DNA from: an uncultured bacterium | GTDB taxonomy: Bacteria; Bacillota; Clostridia; Oscillospirales; Acutalibacteraceae | DNA: 64,000 bases | Direction: 5' to 3' | NCBI GenBank assembly: GCA_905215055.1 | Contig: CAJMOH010000002.1 | Location: forward strand, 62,001-126,000 | Shown: piece after piece, positions 57,130 through 64,000 of the stretch | Numbering within the stretch: position 1 is the first letter of the stretch | Layout of the letters: the number at the start of each line of letters is the position of its first letter | Made by a program: the position numbers and the translations under genes | Notes under the pieces: generated by a model | Database searches by the model: none | Seen by the model: the letters and a program-made list of their open reading frames with translations, nothing else | Told to the model about the DNA's origin: nothing

Positions 57130-57948
57130 ATGGACGCACGTCCCATTGGGGTGTTTGACTCCGGCCTGGGCGGACTGACCGCCGTGAAGCAGCTGGAAAA
57201 GGTTCTTCCCGGCGAGAGCATTGTCTACTTTGGGGACACGGGCCGGGTGCCTTACGGCAGCCGGGGAAAGGACACCATTCTCCGCTATGCCCGGCAGGAC
57301 ATGGAATTTTTGCTCTCTCAAAACGTCAAGGCGGTGCTGGCGGCCTGCGGCACTGTCAGCTCTGTGGCCCGCAGCGTGGGGGAATCCCTCTCTGTACCCT
57401 ATATCGATGTGATCAGTCCCAGCGCCCGGGCCGCTGCCGCCGCCACCAAAAACGGGCGGATTGGCGTGATTGGCACGGCCGCCACCATTCAAAGCGACTC
57501 CTACCGCAGCGCCCTGCTGCGGATCAATCACAAGCTGGAGGTGTATCCCCAGGCCTGTCCCCTGTTTGTGTCCCTGGTGGAATCCGGGTTTGTGGCCCCG
57601 CAGGACGAGGTGACCCGGCTGGTGGCGGAGCGGTACCTCTCCCCCATCCGGGCGGCGGAGGTGGACACCCTGATTCTGGGCTGCACCCATTATCCCATCA
57701 TCGCCCCCATCATCGGCGGGGTGATGGGCCGGGGAGTCACCCTGATCGACAGCGGACAGCAGGCGGCTCTGGCAATGGCCCAGGCCCTGAAGGAGCGGGA
57801 CCTGCTGGCCCCCCAGGGAAATCGGCGCAGAGCCAATTTCTTTGTCACGGACACGCCCCAGAATTTTCTCAACGTGGCGGAGCTGTTTTTGGGCCACAGC
57901 ATCGAGGGCCGCACCCAGCGCATCCAGATTGAAAAAGACCCGGTCTGA
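57130..57948 (+). CDS. murI: Glutamate racemase
   Basis: 272 residues. PIGVFDSGLGGLTAVK is the N-terminal signature. The two catalytic cysteines lie in VLAACGTVSSVA and LGCTHYPII. It makes D-glutamate for peptidoglycan. It starts three bases after ddl, so the two are cotranscribed. Confidence 0.96.
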   Translation: MDARPIGVFDSGLGGLTAVKQLEKVLPGESIVYFGDTGRVPYGSRGKDTILRYARQDMEFLLSQNVKAVLAACGTVSSVARSVGESLSVPYIDVISPSARAAAAATKNGRIGVIGTAATIQSDSYRSALLRINHKLEVYPQACPLFVSLVESGFVAPQDEVTRLVAERYLSPIRAAEVDTLILGCTHYPIIAPIIGGVMGRGVTLIDSGQQAALAMAQALKERDLLAPQGNRRRANFFVTDTPQNFLNVAELFLGHSIEGRTQRIQIEKDPV

Positions 57949-57968
57949 ACGAAAAGAGGGAAACGGGA

Positions 57969-58433
57969 ATGTTACGGGATGACTACAACATCAATATTAT
58001 TGGGCGGCAGGACTACGCCGGCTTTGAGGAGGCCAGCGGCGAGATTACGCTGAACACCACCGGGGCCTACACCCGCCGGGGAAGCGCCCGGTTTATCGCC
58101 TATAAGGAGTACGACGCGGACGATCCCAAGGTGAGCACCACCTCGGTTTTGAAGGTGGAGCCGGACAAGGTGACCATGATGCGGTCCGGCTCTGCCACCC
58201 GGCTGATTTTGGAGCGGGGACGCCGCCATCTCTGCCTGTACGACACGGGCTACGGCCAGCTGATGGTGGGGGTTTTCACCAGCGACCTGACCTCCAGCCT
58301 GGGAGACCAGGGCGGACGGCTGGACATCAAATACACCCTGGACATCGACTCCAACCTGTCCAGCAGCAACGAGATTAAGGTGGAGGTGACCCCCCTGCGT
58401 AGGGCGTCCGCCGGTACAACGAAGAAAGGATGA
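57969..58433 (+). CDS. DUF1934 (YwiB-like) protein
   Basis: 154 residues, predicted calycin-like beta barrel: GEITLNTTGAYTRRGSARFIAYKE, VLKVEPDKVTMMRSG and DIKYTLDIDSNLSSSNEIKV. The location directly before argS is the usual one for this family. Function is unknown. The stop overlaps an ATG near argS, indicating close coupling. Confidence 0.85.
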   Translation: MLRDDYNINIIGRQDYAGFEEASGEITLNTTGAYTRRGSARFIAYKEYDADDPKVSTTSVLKVEPDKVTMMRSGSATRLILERGRRHLCLYDTGYGQLMVGVFTSDLTSSLGDQGGRLDIKYTLDIDSNLSSSNEIKVEVTPLRRASAGTTKKG

Positions 58434-58438
58434 AAACT

Positions 58439-60130
58439 ATGTCTCAACTAGTAGCCACAGCCACCGCTCAGCTGCGGGCGGCTTTGGAAAACGCTATGAA
58501 CCAGGCCATCCAGAAGGGCCGGCTGCCTCAGGCGCCTCTGCCGGAAATTCAGCTGGAGGTGCCCGCCGACCGCTCCCACGGGGATTGGTCCTGCAACGCG
58601 GCGATGGCCGGAGCCAGAACCTTCCGCACAGCCCCCCAGAAAATTGCCCAGGCCATCCAGGAAAACCTGGACCTGTCCGGCACCTATTTTCAAACCTGTG
58701 AAATCGCCGGGCCGGGCTTTTTGAATTTTACCTATGACCCCCGGTTCTATGGGGAGGTGCTTCAGGAGATTCACAGTCTGGGAGACAGGTACGGCCGCTC
58801 GGACTACGGCCAGGGACAGCGGGTGCTGGTGGAATTTGTCTCCGCCAACCCCACCGGCCCCATGCACATCGGCAACGCCCGGGGCGGCGTGCTGGGCGAC
58901 GCTTTGGCCTCTGTGCTGGACGCGGCGGGCTATCAGGTGGAGCGGGAGTTCTACATCAACGACGCGGGCAACCAGGTGAACAAGTTCGGCGCCTCTCTGG
59001 AAGCCCGGTATTTGCAGCTCTATCAGGGAGAGGAGAACGTCCCCTTCCCGGAGGACGGCTACAAGGGCGAGGACATCATCGCCCACGCCAAGAACTTCGC
59101 CCAGGAGCACGGGGACCGGTATGTAAACGCCAGCCAGGAGGAGCGCCGGGCGGCGCTGGTGGCCTATGCCCTGCCCAAAAACATCCAGGGCCTTCACGAC
59201 GACCTGGCCCGGTACCGGGTTCACTATGACAACTGGTTTAAGGAGTCCAGCCTCCATGAAAACGGCGCTGTGGGCCGGGTGGTGGATCTGCTGAAGGAGA
59301 AGGGCGCCACCTATGAGAAGGAGGGCGCCGTGTGGTTCCACGGAGAGGCCTACGGCAGCGAGGACTTTGTGCTGGTGCGTTCCAACGGAGTGCCCACCTA
59401 TGTGGTGCCGGACATTGCCTATCACTACGGCAAGCTGGTAACCCGGGGTTTTGACATGGCCATCGACGTGCTGGGGGCGGACCACCACGGCTATGTGCCC
59501 CGGCTGAAGGCGGCCCTCACCGCCCTGGGCGTGGACGCGGACAAGCTGAAGGTGGTGCTGATGCAGATGGTGCGCCTGGTCCGGGACGGGGAAATTGTCA
59601 AGGCCAGTAAGCGCAGCGGCAAGGCCATCACCCTAGTGACGCTGCTGGACGAGGTGCCGGTGGACGCGGCCCGGTTCCTGTTCAACTCCTACGAGGCCAA
59701 CACCCGCATCGACTTTGACCTGGATCTGGCGGTGCAGCAGGACAGCCAGAATCCGGTGTACTATGTGCAGTACGCCCACGCCCGGATCTGCTCCATTTTG
59801 AAGAACCTGGCTGCCGACGGCATTCAGCCCCAGGCCTGCACCGCCCAGGAGCTGGCCCTGCTGACAGCCCCCGAGGAGCTGGAGCTGATCCGCCACCTGT
59901 CCTCCTTCACCGGGGAGGTACAGGCCGCGGCCAAGGCCCTGGACCCGGCCAAAATCACCAAGTATGTGATGAACACCGCCACCCTGTTCCACAAGTTTTA
60001 CAACGCCTGCCGGGTCAAGGGCAGCGACGAAGGCTTGCAGGCGGCCCGGCTCTCCCTGTGCGTGGCCACCCGCACAGTGCTGGAAAACGGCCTGAAGCTG
60101 TTCAAGGTGACGGCGCCGGAATCCATGTAA
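58439..60130 (+). CDS. argS: Arginyl-tRNA synthetase
   Basis: 563 residues. The HIGH-type motif is in ANPTGPMHIGNARGGVLG near residue 143; SKRSGKAITLVTLLDEV stands where KMSKS would be, as is normal for ArgRS. The C-terminal anticodon-binding helices contain QYAHARICSILKNL. ATG 58439 is nine bases after AAAGG; ATG 58430 abuts it and is rejected. A terminator follows. Confidence 0.97.
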   Translation: MSQLVATATAQLRAALENAMNQAIQKGRLPQAPLPEIQLEVPADRSHGDWSCNAAMAGARTFRTAPQKIAQAIQENLDLSGTYFQTCEIAGPGFLNFTYDPRFYGEVLQEIHSLGDRYGRSDYGQGQRVLVEFVSANPTGPMHIGNARGGVLGDALASVLDAAGYQVEREFYINDAGNQVNKFGASLEARYLQLYQGEENVPFPEDGYKGEDIIAHAKNFAQEHGDRYVNASQEERRAALVAYALPKNIQGLHDDLARYRVHYDNWFKESSLHENGAVGRVVDLLKEKGATYEKEGAVWFHGEAYGSEDFVLVRSNGVPTYVVPDIAYHYGKLVTRGFDMAIDVLGADHHGYVPRLKAALTALGVDADKLKVVLMQMVRLVRDGEIVKASKRSGKAITLVTLLDEVPVDAARFLFNSYEANTRIDFDLDLAVQQDSQNPVYYVQYAHARICSILKNLAADGIQPQACTAQELALLTAPEELELIRHLSSFTGEVQAAAKALDPAKITKYVMNTATLFHKFYNACRVKGSDEGLQAARLSLCVATRTVLENGLKLFKVTAPESM

Positions 60131-60149
60131 GCCAATCACACAATAAAAC

Positions 60150-60187
60150 AAAAAAGCATCCAAGCAAACGCCTGGATGCTTTTTTTA
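60150..60187. terminator. Terminator after argS
   Basis: GCATCCA / TGGATGC stem with A and T runs on both sides; it also suits the convergent MerR gene. Confidence 0.8.
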
Positions 60188-60213
60188 CTGCCTTTTTCCC
60201 ATGAAAACCAGAC

Positions 60214-60477
60214 CTACGGCTCTCTCCCCAGCAGCTCCTTGATTTCCGGCACGGACTTGCCCTCCTTCCGCAGCCGGCGGATGCGGGCAACACGGGCCAG
60301 GCTCTCCTCCCGGCGGTAGCGGCGGGTCAGGTTCTCCCCTGCCTGCTCAAAGGGCAGCATGCCCTCCTCGGTGTAAAATTTCAGGGTGCTGTACCGCACG
60401 TCCGTCAGGCGCACCAGCTCGCCAATGGTCACATACTCCGCCTGGCGGATCACCTCCAGGCTTCTCTGCCTTGCCAT
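60214..60477 (-). CDS. MerR-family DNA-binding protein (87 aa)
   Basis: The winged helix of MerR proteins is visible: YVTIGELVRLTDVRYSTLKFYTEEGMLPF, then RRYRREESLARVARIRRLRKEGKSVPEIKELLG. It lacks any effector domain. It starts seven bases after the GPP34-like gene stops, so the two form one transcript, and it may regulate that gene. Confidence 0.85.
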   Translation of the reverse strand: MARQRSLEVIRQAEYVTIGELVRLTDVRYSTLKFYTEEGMLPFEQAGENLTRRYRREESLARVARIRRLRKEGKSVPEIKELLGREP

Positions 60478-60484
60478 GAGAGCC

Positions 60485-61144
60485 TCAGTGCATCATGGTG
60501 GTGAGCACCGTCATGGTGGCGATCATGTTGTAGATATACTCCACCATCTCTCCCACCAGCCGGCCGTTGGGAGAGGCGGCGATGTCCTTCAGCCGCTGCT
60601 TGATCTCCCGCTGCTCAAACTTGGAAAAATACTCCTTCAGGCAGCCGCTTTTGTCCAGCAGGGCCGTAAGAGCGGCCATCTCGTCGGTGACGTCCCCGTC
60701 CTCCAGCAGCTCGGAGCGCACCATGTCCACCACGCCGTTGATAGCCTCCTTGCGGGGAGCGAACGCCGTCTTGCTGCCAAAAAGCCCCGAACGCACTCTT
60801 TGGGCCAGACCCAGCTCCTCCAGAGAGCCGCCCACAGAGTCCATCAGAGCGTCAATATGCTTGTCGGACAGGGAATAGGTATAAGCCTCCATGACCTTTT
60901 CCGGCTTCATCGAGCCCTTTTCCGCCAGGAAGCCGTACAGGGGCTTGAGATAATTCCGACCCTCCGGCAAAGGCCCCGTAACGGCAACCCTTTTTTGATC
61001 CAGGGACACACAGTCCTCCAGCTGCAGGTCCAGCAGTCCGGCAGCCACAAAGCACACCAGCCGCTCGGTGCTGAAGTCGGAAATGCGCCCCTTCTCATTG
61101 ACAGCGCAAATGTAATACTCCTGGGTAATGGACAGGTCTTGCAT
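60485..61144 (-). CDS. GPP34 (GOLPH3/VPS74-like) family protein
   Basis: 219 residues, no signal peptide. YYICAVNEKGRISDFSTERLVCFVAAGLLDLQLEDCVSL and VAVTGPLPEGRNYLKPLYGFL fit the N-terminal GPP34 pattern (reader of membrane phosphoinositide in eukaryotes; unknown in bacteria), followed by an all-helical remainder with GLFGSKTAFAPRKEAINGVVDMVRSELLE. The assignment is by pattern and not certain. GGAGA precedes the ATG; the leader carries tandem heptamer repeats. Confidence 0.55.
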   Translation of the reverse strand: MQDLSITQEYYICAVNEKGRISDFSTERLVCFVAAGLLDLQLEDCVSLDQKRVAVTGPLPEGRNYLKPLYGFLAEKGSMKPEKVMEAYTYSLSDKHIDALMDSVGGSLEELGLAQRVRSGLFGSKTAFAPRKEAINGVVDMVRSELLEDGDVTDEMAALTALLDKSGCLKEYFSKFEQREIKQRLKDIAASPNGRLVGEMVEYIYNMIATMTVLTTMMH

Positions 61145-61170
61145 AGCGGATTCTCCTTTTTCACTGACTG

Positions 61171-61207
61171 CTTACTACTTACTACTTATTACTTACTACT
61201 TACGATT
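61171..61207. repeat. Tandem heptamer repeats in the GPP34 leader
   Basis: Units CTTACTA / CTTATTA / CTTACGA recur in about five tandem copies at seven-base steps (AAGTAGT on the transcribed strand). They lie between the promoter and the start codon. Confidence 0.75.
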
Positions 61208-61210
61208 TAT

Positions 61211-61239
61211 AGTGTAGCGAATCCGCCGCTGTTTGTCAA
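61211..61239 (-). promoter_or_regulatory. Promoter of the GPP34-merR transcript
   Basis: On the minus strand: TTGACA (61234-61239), 17 bases, TACACT (61211-61216). Transcription starts right at the heptamer repeats. Confidence 0.75.
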
Positions 61240-61288
61240 TATCCATTTCCAGAAAATAGAAAAAGCCGGGAAGCTCCCGGCCTGCCGC

Positions 61289-61864
61289 TTATTTCATTTT
61301 GCTCCAGCGCTCCAGAACCGCCAGCGCCTGCTCCCGATCCACCTGGGGAAAGGGCGTCAACGGCTGGGGCTCGCCCCCGGAGGCAATGGCCTTTTCCAGC
61401 CACAGCACGTCCAGCCAGCGGTCCAGCTTGTATCCCACCTGGGAAAACCGTCCGGCCTCCCTAAAGCCCAGGGCGTGATGGAAAGCGACGCTGGCGGTAT
61501 TCTCCGCGGTGATGCAGCCATACACATTGCGGACTCCCTGAAGCCTCAGCAGCTCCATCAAGGCCCCGTACAGCCGGGAGCCAAGCCCCCGCCGGGAAAC
61601 ACCCTGGCGGAGATAGACTGTCAGCTCGGCGCTCCACTGGTAGGCGGGGCGGGCGGCGTAGGGGTGGGCGTAGGCGTAGCCCAGCAAGGCTCCGTCCTCC
61701 TCCCAGACCAGGTAGGGATAGCGGGCAGAGGTTTCCTCCACCCGGCGGCGGAATTCCTCCACGGCGGGGACTTCATATTCAAAGGAAACCGTGGTCCCCG
61801 TGACGTAGGGGGCATAGACCTCCAACAGCTCCGCCCCGTCCTTTGCCGCCGCAAACCGTATCAT
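61289..61864 (-). CDS. GNAT N-acetyltransferase (Pat/phosphinothricin type)
   Basis: 191 residues. YVTGTTVSFEYEVPAVEEF near the N-terminus, SAELTVYLRQGVSRRGLGSRLY (acetyl-CoA loop) and GCITAENTASVAFHHALGF are the typical motifs. Relatives acetylate methionine sulfone, phosphinothricin or other amino acid analogues. GGGAGGAG precedes the ATG. Confidence 0.92.
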   Translation of the reverse strand: MIRFAAAKDGAELLEVYAPYVTGTTVSFEYEVPAVEEFRRRVEETSARYPYLVWEEDGALLGYAYAHPYAARPAYQWSAELTVYLRQGVSRRGLGSRLYGALMELLRLQGVRNVYGCITAENTASVAFHHALGFREAGRFSQVGYKLDRWLDVLWLEKAIASGGEPQPLTPFPQVDREQALAVLERWSKMK

Positions 61865-61886
61865 AGAAAACTCCTCCCGTCAGCAA

Positions 61887-62075
61887 TCAATCCCTGTCCA
61901 GCGGCCAAAAATACAGACCGTAGGCAATCAGGCACAGGGAGATAATCCCCGCGCTGATGGCCGCGCCAATGGCGATGGATGTGTGCCGCAGCGGTCCCGC
62001 CACCATGCTGATGACAATGGCCGCCGCGTCCGCGAACAGCAAAAGCCGGTAAAATCTCCGCTCGATGTCTGTCAT
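61887..62075 (-). CDS. Small membrane protein, two predicted helices (62 aa)
   Basis: MTDIERRFYRLLLFADAAAIV followed by SIAIGAAISAGIISLCLIAYGLYFW: two hydrophobic segments joined by VAGPLRHT. ATG 62075 follows AAAGGGTG. It lies between rsmA and the GNAT gene on the same strand. No family recognised. Confidence 0.55.
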   Translation of the reverse strand: MTDIERRFYRLLLFADAAAIVISMVAGPLRHTSIAIGAAISAGIISLCLIAYGLYFWPLDRD

Positions 62076-62109
62076 TGCGATCACCCTTTCCCTGTCCGGC
62101 TGTTTTCTC

Positions 62110-63021
62110 CTATTGTACCCTCTTTTTTCCCGGGGCGCAAGCGCCCTTTTCCAAAGCGTTGGACAGGTCCGCCAGCTGCTCCAGGGTCAGGCGCTCCGCC
62201 CGGATGGCGGGGGAAATCCCCCGGCCTTCCAAGGCCGCCTCAATCCTGGCCTTCTCCAGCCCCAGGGCGCTGGAAAGAGAATTGGCCGCCGTTTTCCGGC
62301 GCTGGGCAAAGGCCCCTCGAACCACCTGGAAAAACCAGTCCTCGTCCGCCACCCGCACCGGCGGCTCCGGCAGCAGGTCCAGACGGATCACCGCGGAGTC
62401 CACCTTGGGCGGCGGCAGAAAGCTCCCCCGCCCCACCTGGAACAAAATCCGGGGCCTGGCCCGGTAATGGACCGCCGCGCTCACCGCTCCGCACTCCTTG
62501 GAGCCGGGAGCCGCGCACAGCCGCACCGCCGCCTCCTTTTGGACCATCACCGTAATGGAGGTGACAGGCAGCCGCTCCTCCAGCAGCCGGAGAATTACCG
62601 GGGAGGTGATGTAATAGGGCAGGTTGGCGCACACGCACACCGGCCCTCCCTCAAACTCCTCCTGAATCAGCTGGGCCAGATCCAGCTTCATCACGTCGCC
62701 GGGGATGATCTTCACGTTGGAGCAGCCGGACAGGGTCTCCTCCAGCACGGGAAACAGCCGCCGGTCCAGCTCGATGGCGCAGACCTTGTCCGCCACCTGG
62801 GACAGCTCCCAGGTGAGCACCCCAATGCCCGGCCCCACCTCGATGACGCCCTTGCAGTTTTCAGCGCCGCACTCCGCCGCCATCCGGGGACACACCCCGG
62901 GGTTGATGAGAAAATTCTGCCCCAGGGCCTTGGAAAAGTGAAAGCCGTGGCGGGAGAGAAGCTCCCGGATGCGGCCGGGATCGGAAAGGCCGCTTTGCGC
63001 TTGTGGCGTATGGGAATTCAT
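62110..63021 (-). CDS. rsmA: 16S rRNA (adenine1518-N6/adenine1519-N6)-dimethyltransferase
   Basis: 303 residues. FSKALGQNFLINP, the SAM site EVGPGIGVLTWELS, and NLPYYITSPVILRLLEE (motif IV) identify KsgA/RsmA. It dimethylates two adenines near the 3' end of 16S rRNA. It overlaps the upstream membrane-protein gene by four bases; AGGAGGA precedes the ATG. Confidence 0.96.
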   Translation of the reverse strand: MNSHTPQAQSGLSDPGRIRELLSRHGFHFSKALGQNFLINPGVCPRMAAECGAENCKGVIEVGPGIGVLTWELSQVADKVCAIELDRRLFPVLEETLSGCSNVKIIPGDVMKLDLAQLIQEEFEGGPVCVCANLPYYITSPVILRLLEERLPVTSITVMVQKEAAVRLCAAPGSKECGAVSAAVHYRARPRILFQVGRGSFLPPPKVDSAVIRLDLLPEPPVRVADEDWFFQVVRGAFAQRRKTAANSLSSALGLEKARIEAALEGRGISPAIRAERLTLEQLADLSNALEKGACAPGKKRVQ

Positions 63022-64000
63022 GGGGTTTCCTCCTGTTTTGTCACTTGATAGAGAATCCGGTTGCCGTCGTCGTACACCCGGGGATACAGCCGGTCCAGCG
63101 CCTGGGCGTCCGCCGCCGGGTAGGAGCCGCGCTCAAAATCGCTGAGCAATATGTACTCCACGTTCAATTTCTCCAGCAGGGGCTGCGCCTCCGCCGGGCG
63201 CTGGTAGATGGCCTGGACCATTCGCTGGCTCCAGTCATAGGGCAGGCCGTGGTAGTACAGGTACGAGGGGGACCCGCACACCACATTCCGCCCGGCCAGG
63301 GAGGCAATCTCGTTGTTGTGGCGGGTGTCGGTGAGGACAACCGCCTCTGGGTCCGTGTTCTCCTCCACCCAGCGGGCCAGCTCCACGGCGCCCGTGCCGA
63401 ACAGCTCGTAGCTGGCCACGGCCTCCCGGCCCATTGTCAGCAGGGCGGACACTGTGGTGACCGCCAGCAGCCCCGCCGCCGTCCCCGCTCGAACAGGCCG
63501 GGACCTGATAAGCGCCCCCGCCCGCCAGACGCACTGGGCCGCGGCGCAGCACAAAAAGGCGAAGGCCGGATACAGCAGCTTGTTGTTGTCGTAGTCGTTG
63601 GGCTGAAACTCCACCAGCTCCGCCAGCAGCCACAGCGCCAGAGCAGGGGCGCAGCGGGCAAAGTCTTTCCCCCTGGCGAGAAGCACGCCTCCCAGAGCCA
63701 GCACCCACACCAGGCCCAGATTTTTCAGGTAGAACAGCAGATAGCTGTCCTCCCCAATGACCCAGCCCAAGTGTCCCCGGACAAAGCCGCCCTCCCCCGC
63801 CTGCTGAAAGGTCCAGGTGAAAAGCTGGGGCAGCGCCAGAACCAGGGTGACGCCCAGCAGCGCTCCCCAGGTGGAGAGCAGCCGTCCAGCTCCCCGCCGC
63901 CGGACCACCTCTCCGGCCAAAAAGCCTGTCACAGCCAGGAACACCACCAGCACCCCGCCGGCCAGCCACAAAAACAGGGGACTGTCCTCCCGGCCCCGGA
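63018..64000 (-). CDS. Polytopic membrane protein, C-terminal part (start beyond window)
   Basis: About 327 residues are visible and the frame stays open to the window end. Hydrophobic helices (VLVVFLAVTGFLAGEVV, ALLGVTLVLALPQLFTW, LVWVLALGGVLLA and others) are followed by a soluble C-terminal domain with GAVELARWVEENTDPEAVVLTD, VVCGSPSYLYYHGL and NVEYILLSDFE. This layout resembles GT-C-like glycosyltransferases or DUF-type membrane enzymes with a C-terminal extracytoplasmic domain. NDYDNNKLLYP may belong to an active loop. Function is not assignable from this part. Confidence 0.7.
   Translation of the reverse strand, partial: RGREDSPLFLWLAGGVLVVFLAVTGFLAGEVVRRRGAGRLLSTWGALLGVTLVLALPQLFTWTFQQAGEGGFVRGHLGWVIGEDSYLLFYLKNLGLVWVLALGGVLLARGKDFARCAPALALWLLAELVEFQPNDYDNNKLLYPAFAFLCCAAAQCVWRAGALIRSRPVRAGTAAGLLAVTTVSALLTMGREAVASYELFGTGAVELARWVEENTDPEAVVLTDTRHNNEIASLAGRNVVCGSPSYLYYHGLPYDWSQRMVQAIYQRPAEAQPLLEKLNVEYILLSDFERGSYPAADAQALDRLYPRVYDDGNRILYQVTKQEETP

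Noticed and set aside
1..64000. CRISPR arrays, insertion sequences and tRNA genes
   Set aside because: No regularly spaced repeats, transposase frames or tRNA cloverleaf apart from the tmRNA ends were seen.

Overview
The window is a GC-rich chromosomal segment from a Gram-positive, anaerobic, spore-forming gut-type Clostridia. An Oscillospiraceae relative (Flavonifractor/Oscillibacter-like) is the best fit. The reasons are sporulation genes (spoIIE, spoIVB, spo0A), a Trp T-box, an L10 leader, ferredoxin-linked 2-oxoacid oxidoreductases, electron-bifurcating NfnAB, an SLH-domain protein, DUF1540 and DUF1934 proteins, and no respiratory genes. Assignments come from reading motifs; no database search was possible.

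Layout. 1-3.1 kb (minus): iorA (cut by the window edge) and paaK in one operon for aromatic 2-oxoacid/arylacetate metabolism, then a pyridoxal kinase. 3.3-8.8 kb (plus): an SLH/substrate-binding surface protein, a 35-aa membrane peptide, metG, tatD and a TatD-associated radical SAM gene. 8.9-9.6 kb: a divergent ribbon-helix-helix/XRE regulator pair. 9.6-11.9 kb (minus): spoIIE, with a Spo0A-type long-spacer promoter. 12.2-14.7 kb (plus): a Trp T-box leader, an aminotransferase and trpS. 14.8-18.8 kb: a small prophage-derived element with terminase subunits, a holin module and an apparently intact S24 repressor switch with three evenly spaced operators. 18.9-25.3 kb: nfnAB, a HAD phosphatase, a DUF1540 protein, a serine hydrolase, a PepSY protein and smpB, followed by tmRNA.

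26-32.2 kb (plus): an AraC-type membrane sensor-regulator and a three-gene carbohydrate ABC importer, with a strong inverted repeat just upstream of the importer promoter. 32.4-37.2 kb (minus): an unrecognised 400-aa protein with internal GGxDGP repeats, a four-subunit 2-oxoacid:ferredoxin oxidoreductase and a P-loop ATPase. 37.5-39.8 kb (plus): a structured, terminator-ended RNA candidate, spoIVB and spo0A; the Spo0A receiver domain lacks the conserved lysine. 40-46.1 kb (minus): an MFS transporter, a heterodimeric ABC exporter and an aldose 1-epimerase-like protein. 46.2-48.2 kb (plus): dtd, an acyltransferase, a DUF5655 gene and an internally deleted kinase remnant.

48.3-54 kb (minus): small membrane and Zn-ribbon proteins, a GH27 alpha-galactosidase, and the translation block rpmG-secE-nusG / rplK-rplA / rplJ-rplL. 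54.1-55 kb: a more AT-rich lipoprotein/XRE pair that looks acquired. 55-64 kb: an unknown Lys-tailed protein, ddl-murI-DUF1934-argS (plus), then a MerR/GPP34-like pair, a GNAT acetyltransferase, a small membrane protein, rsmA and a membrane protein cut by the window end (all minus).

Most of the window is housekeeping. The accessory or unusual parts are the prophage element, the GGxDGP-repeat protein, the divergent Spo0A receiver, the orphan RNA, and several promoter/operator architectures that can be read directly.
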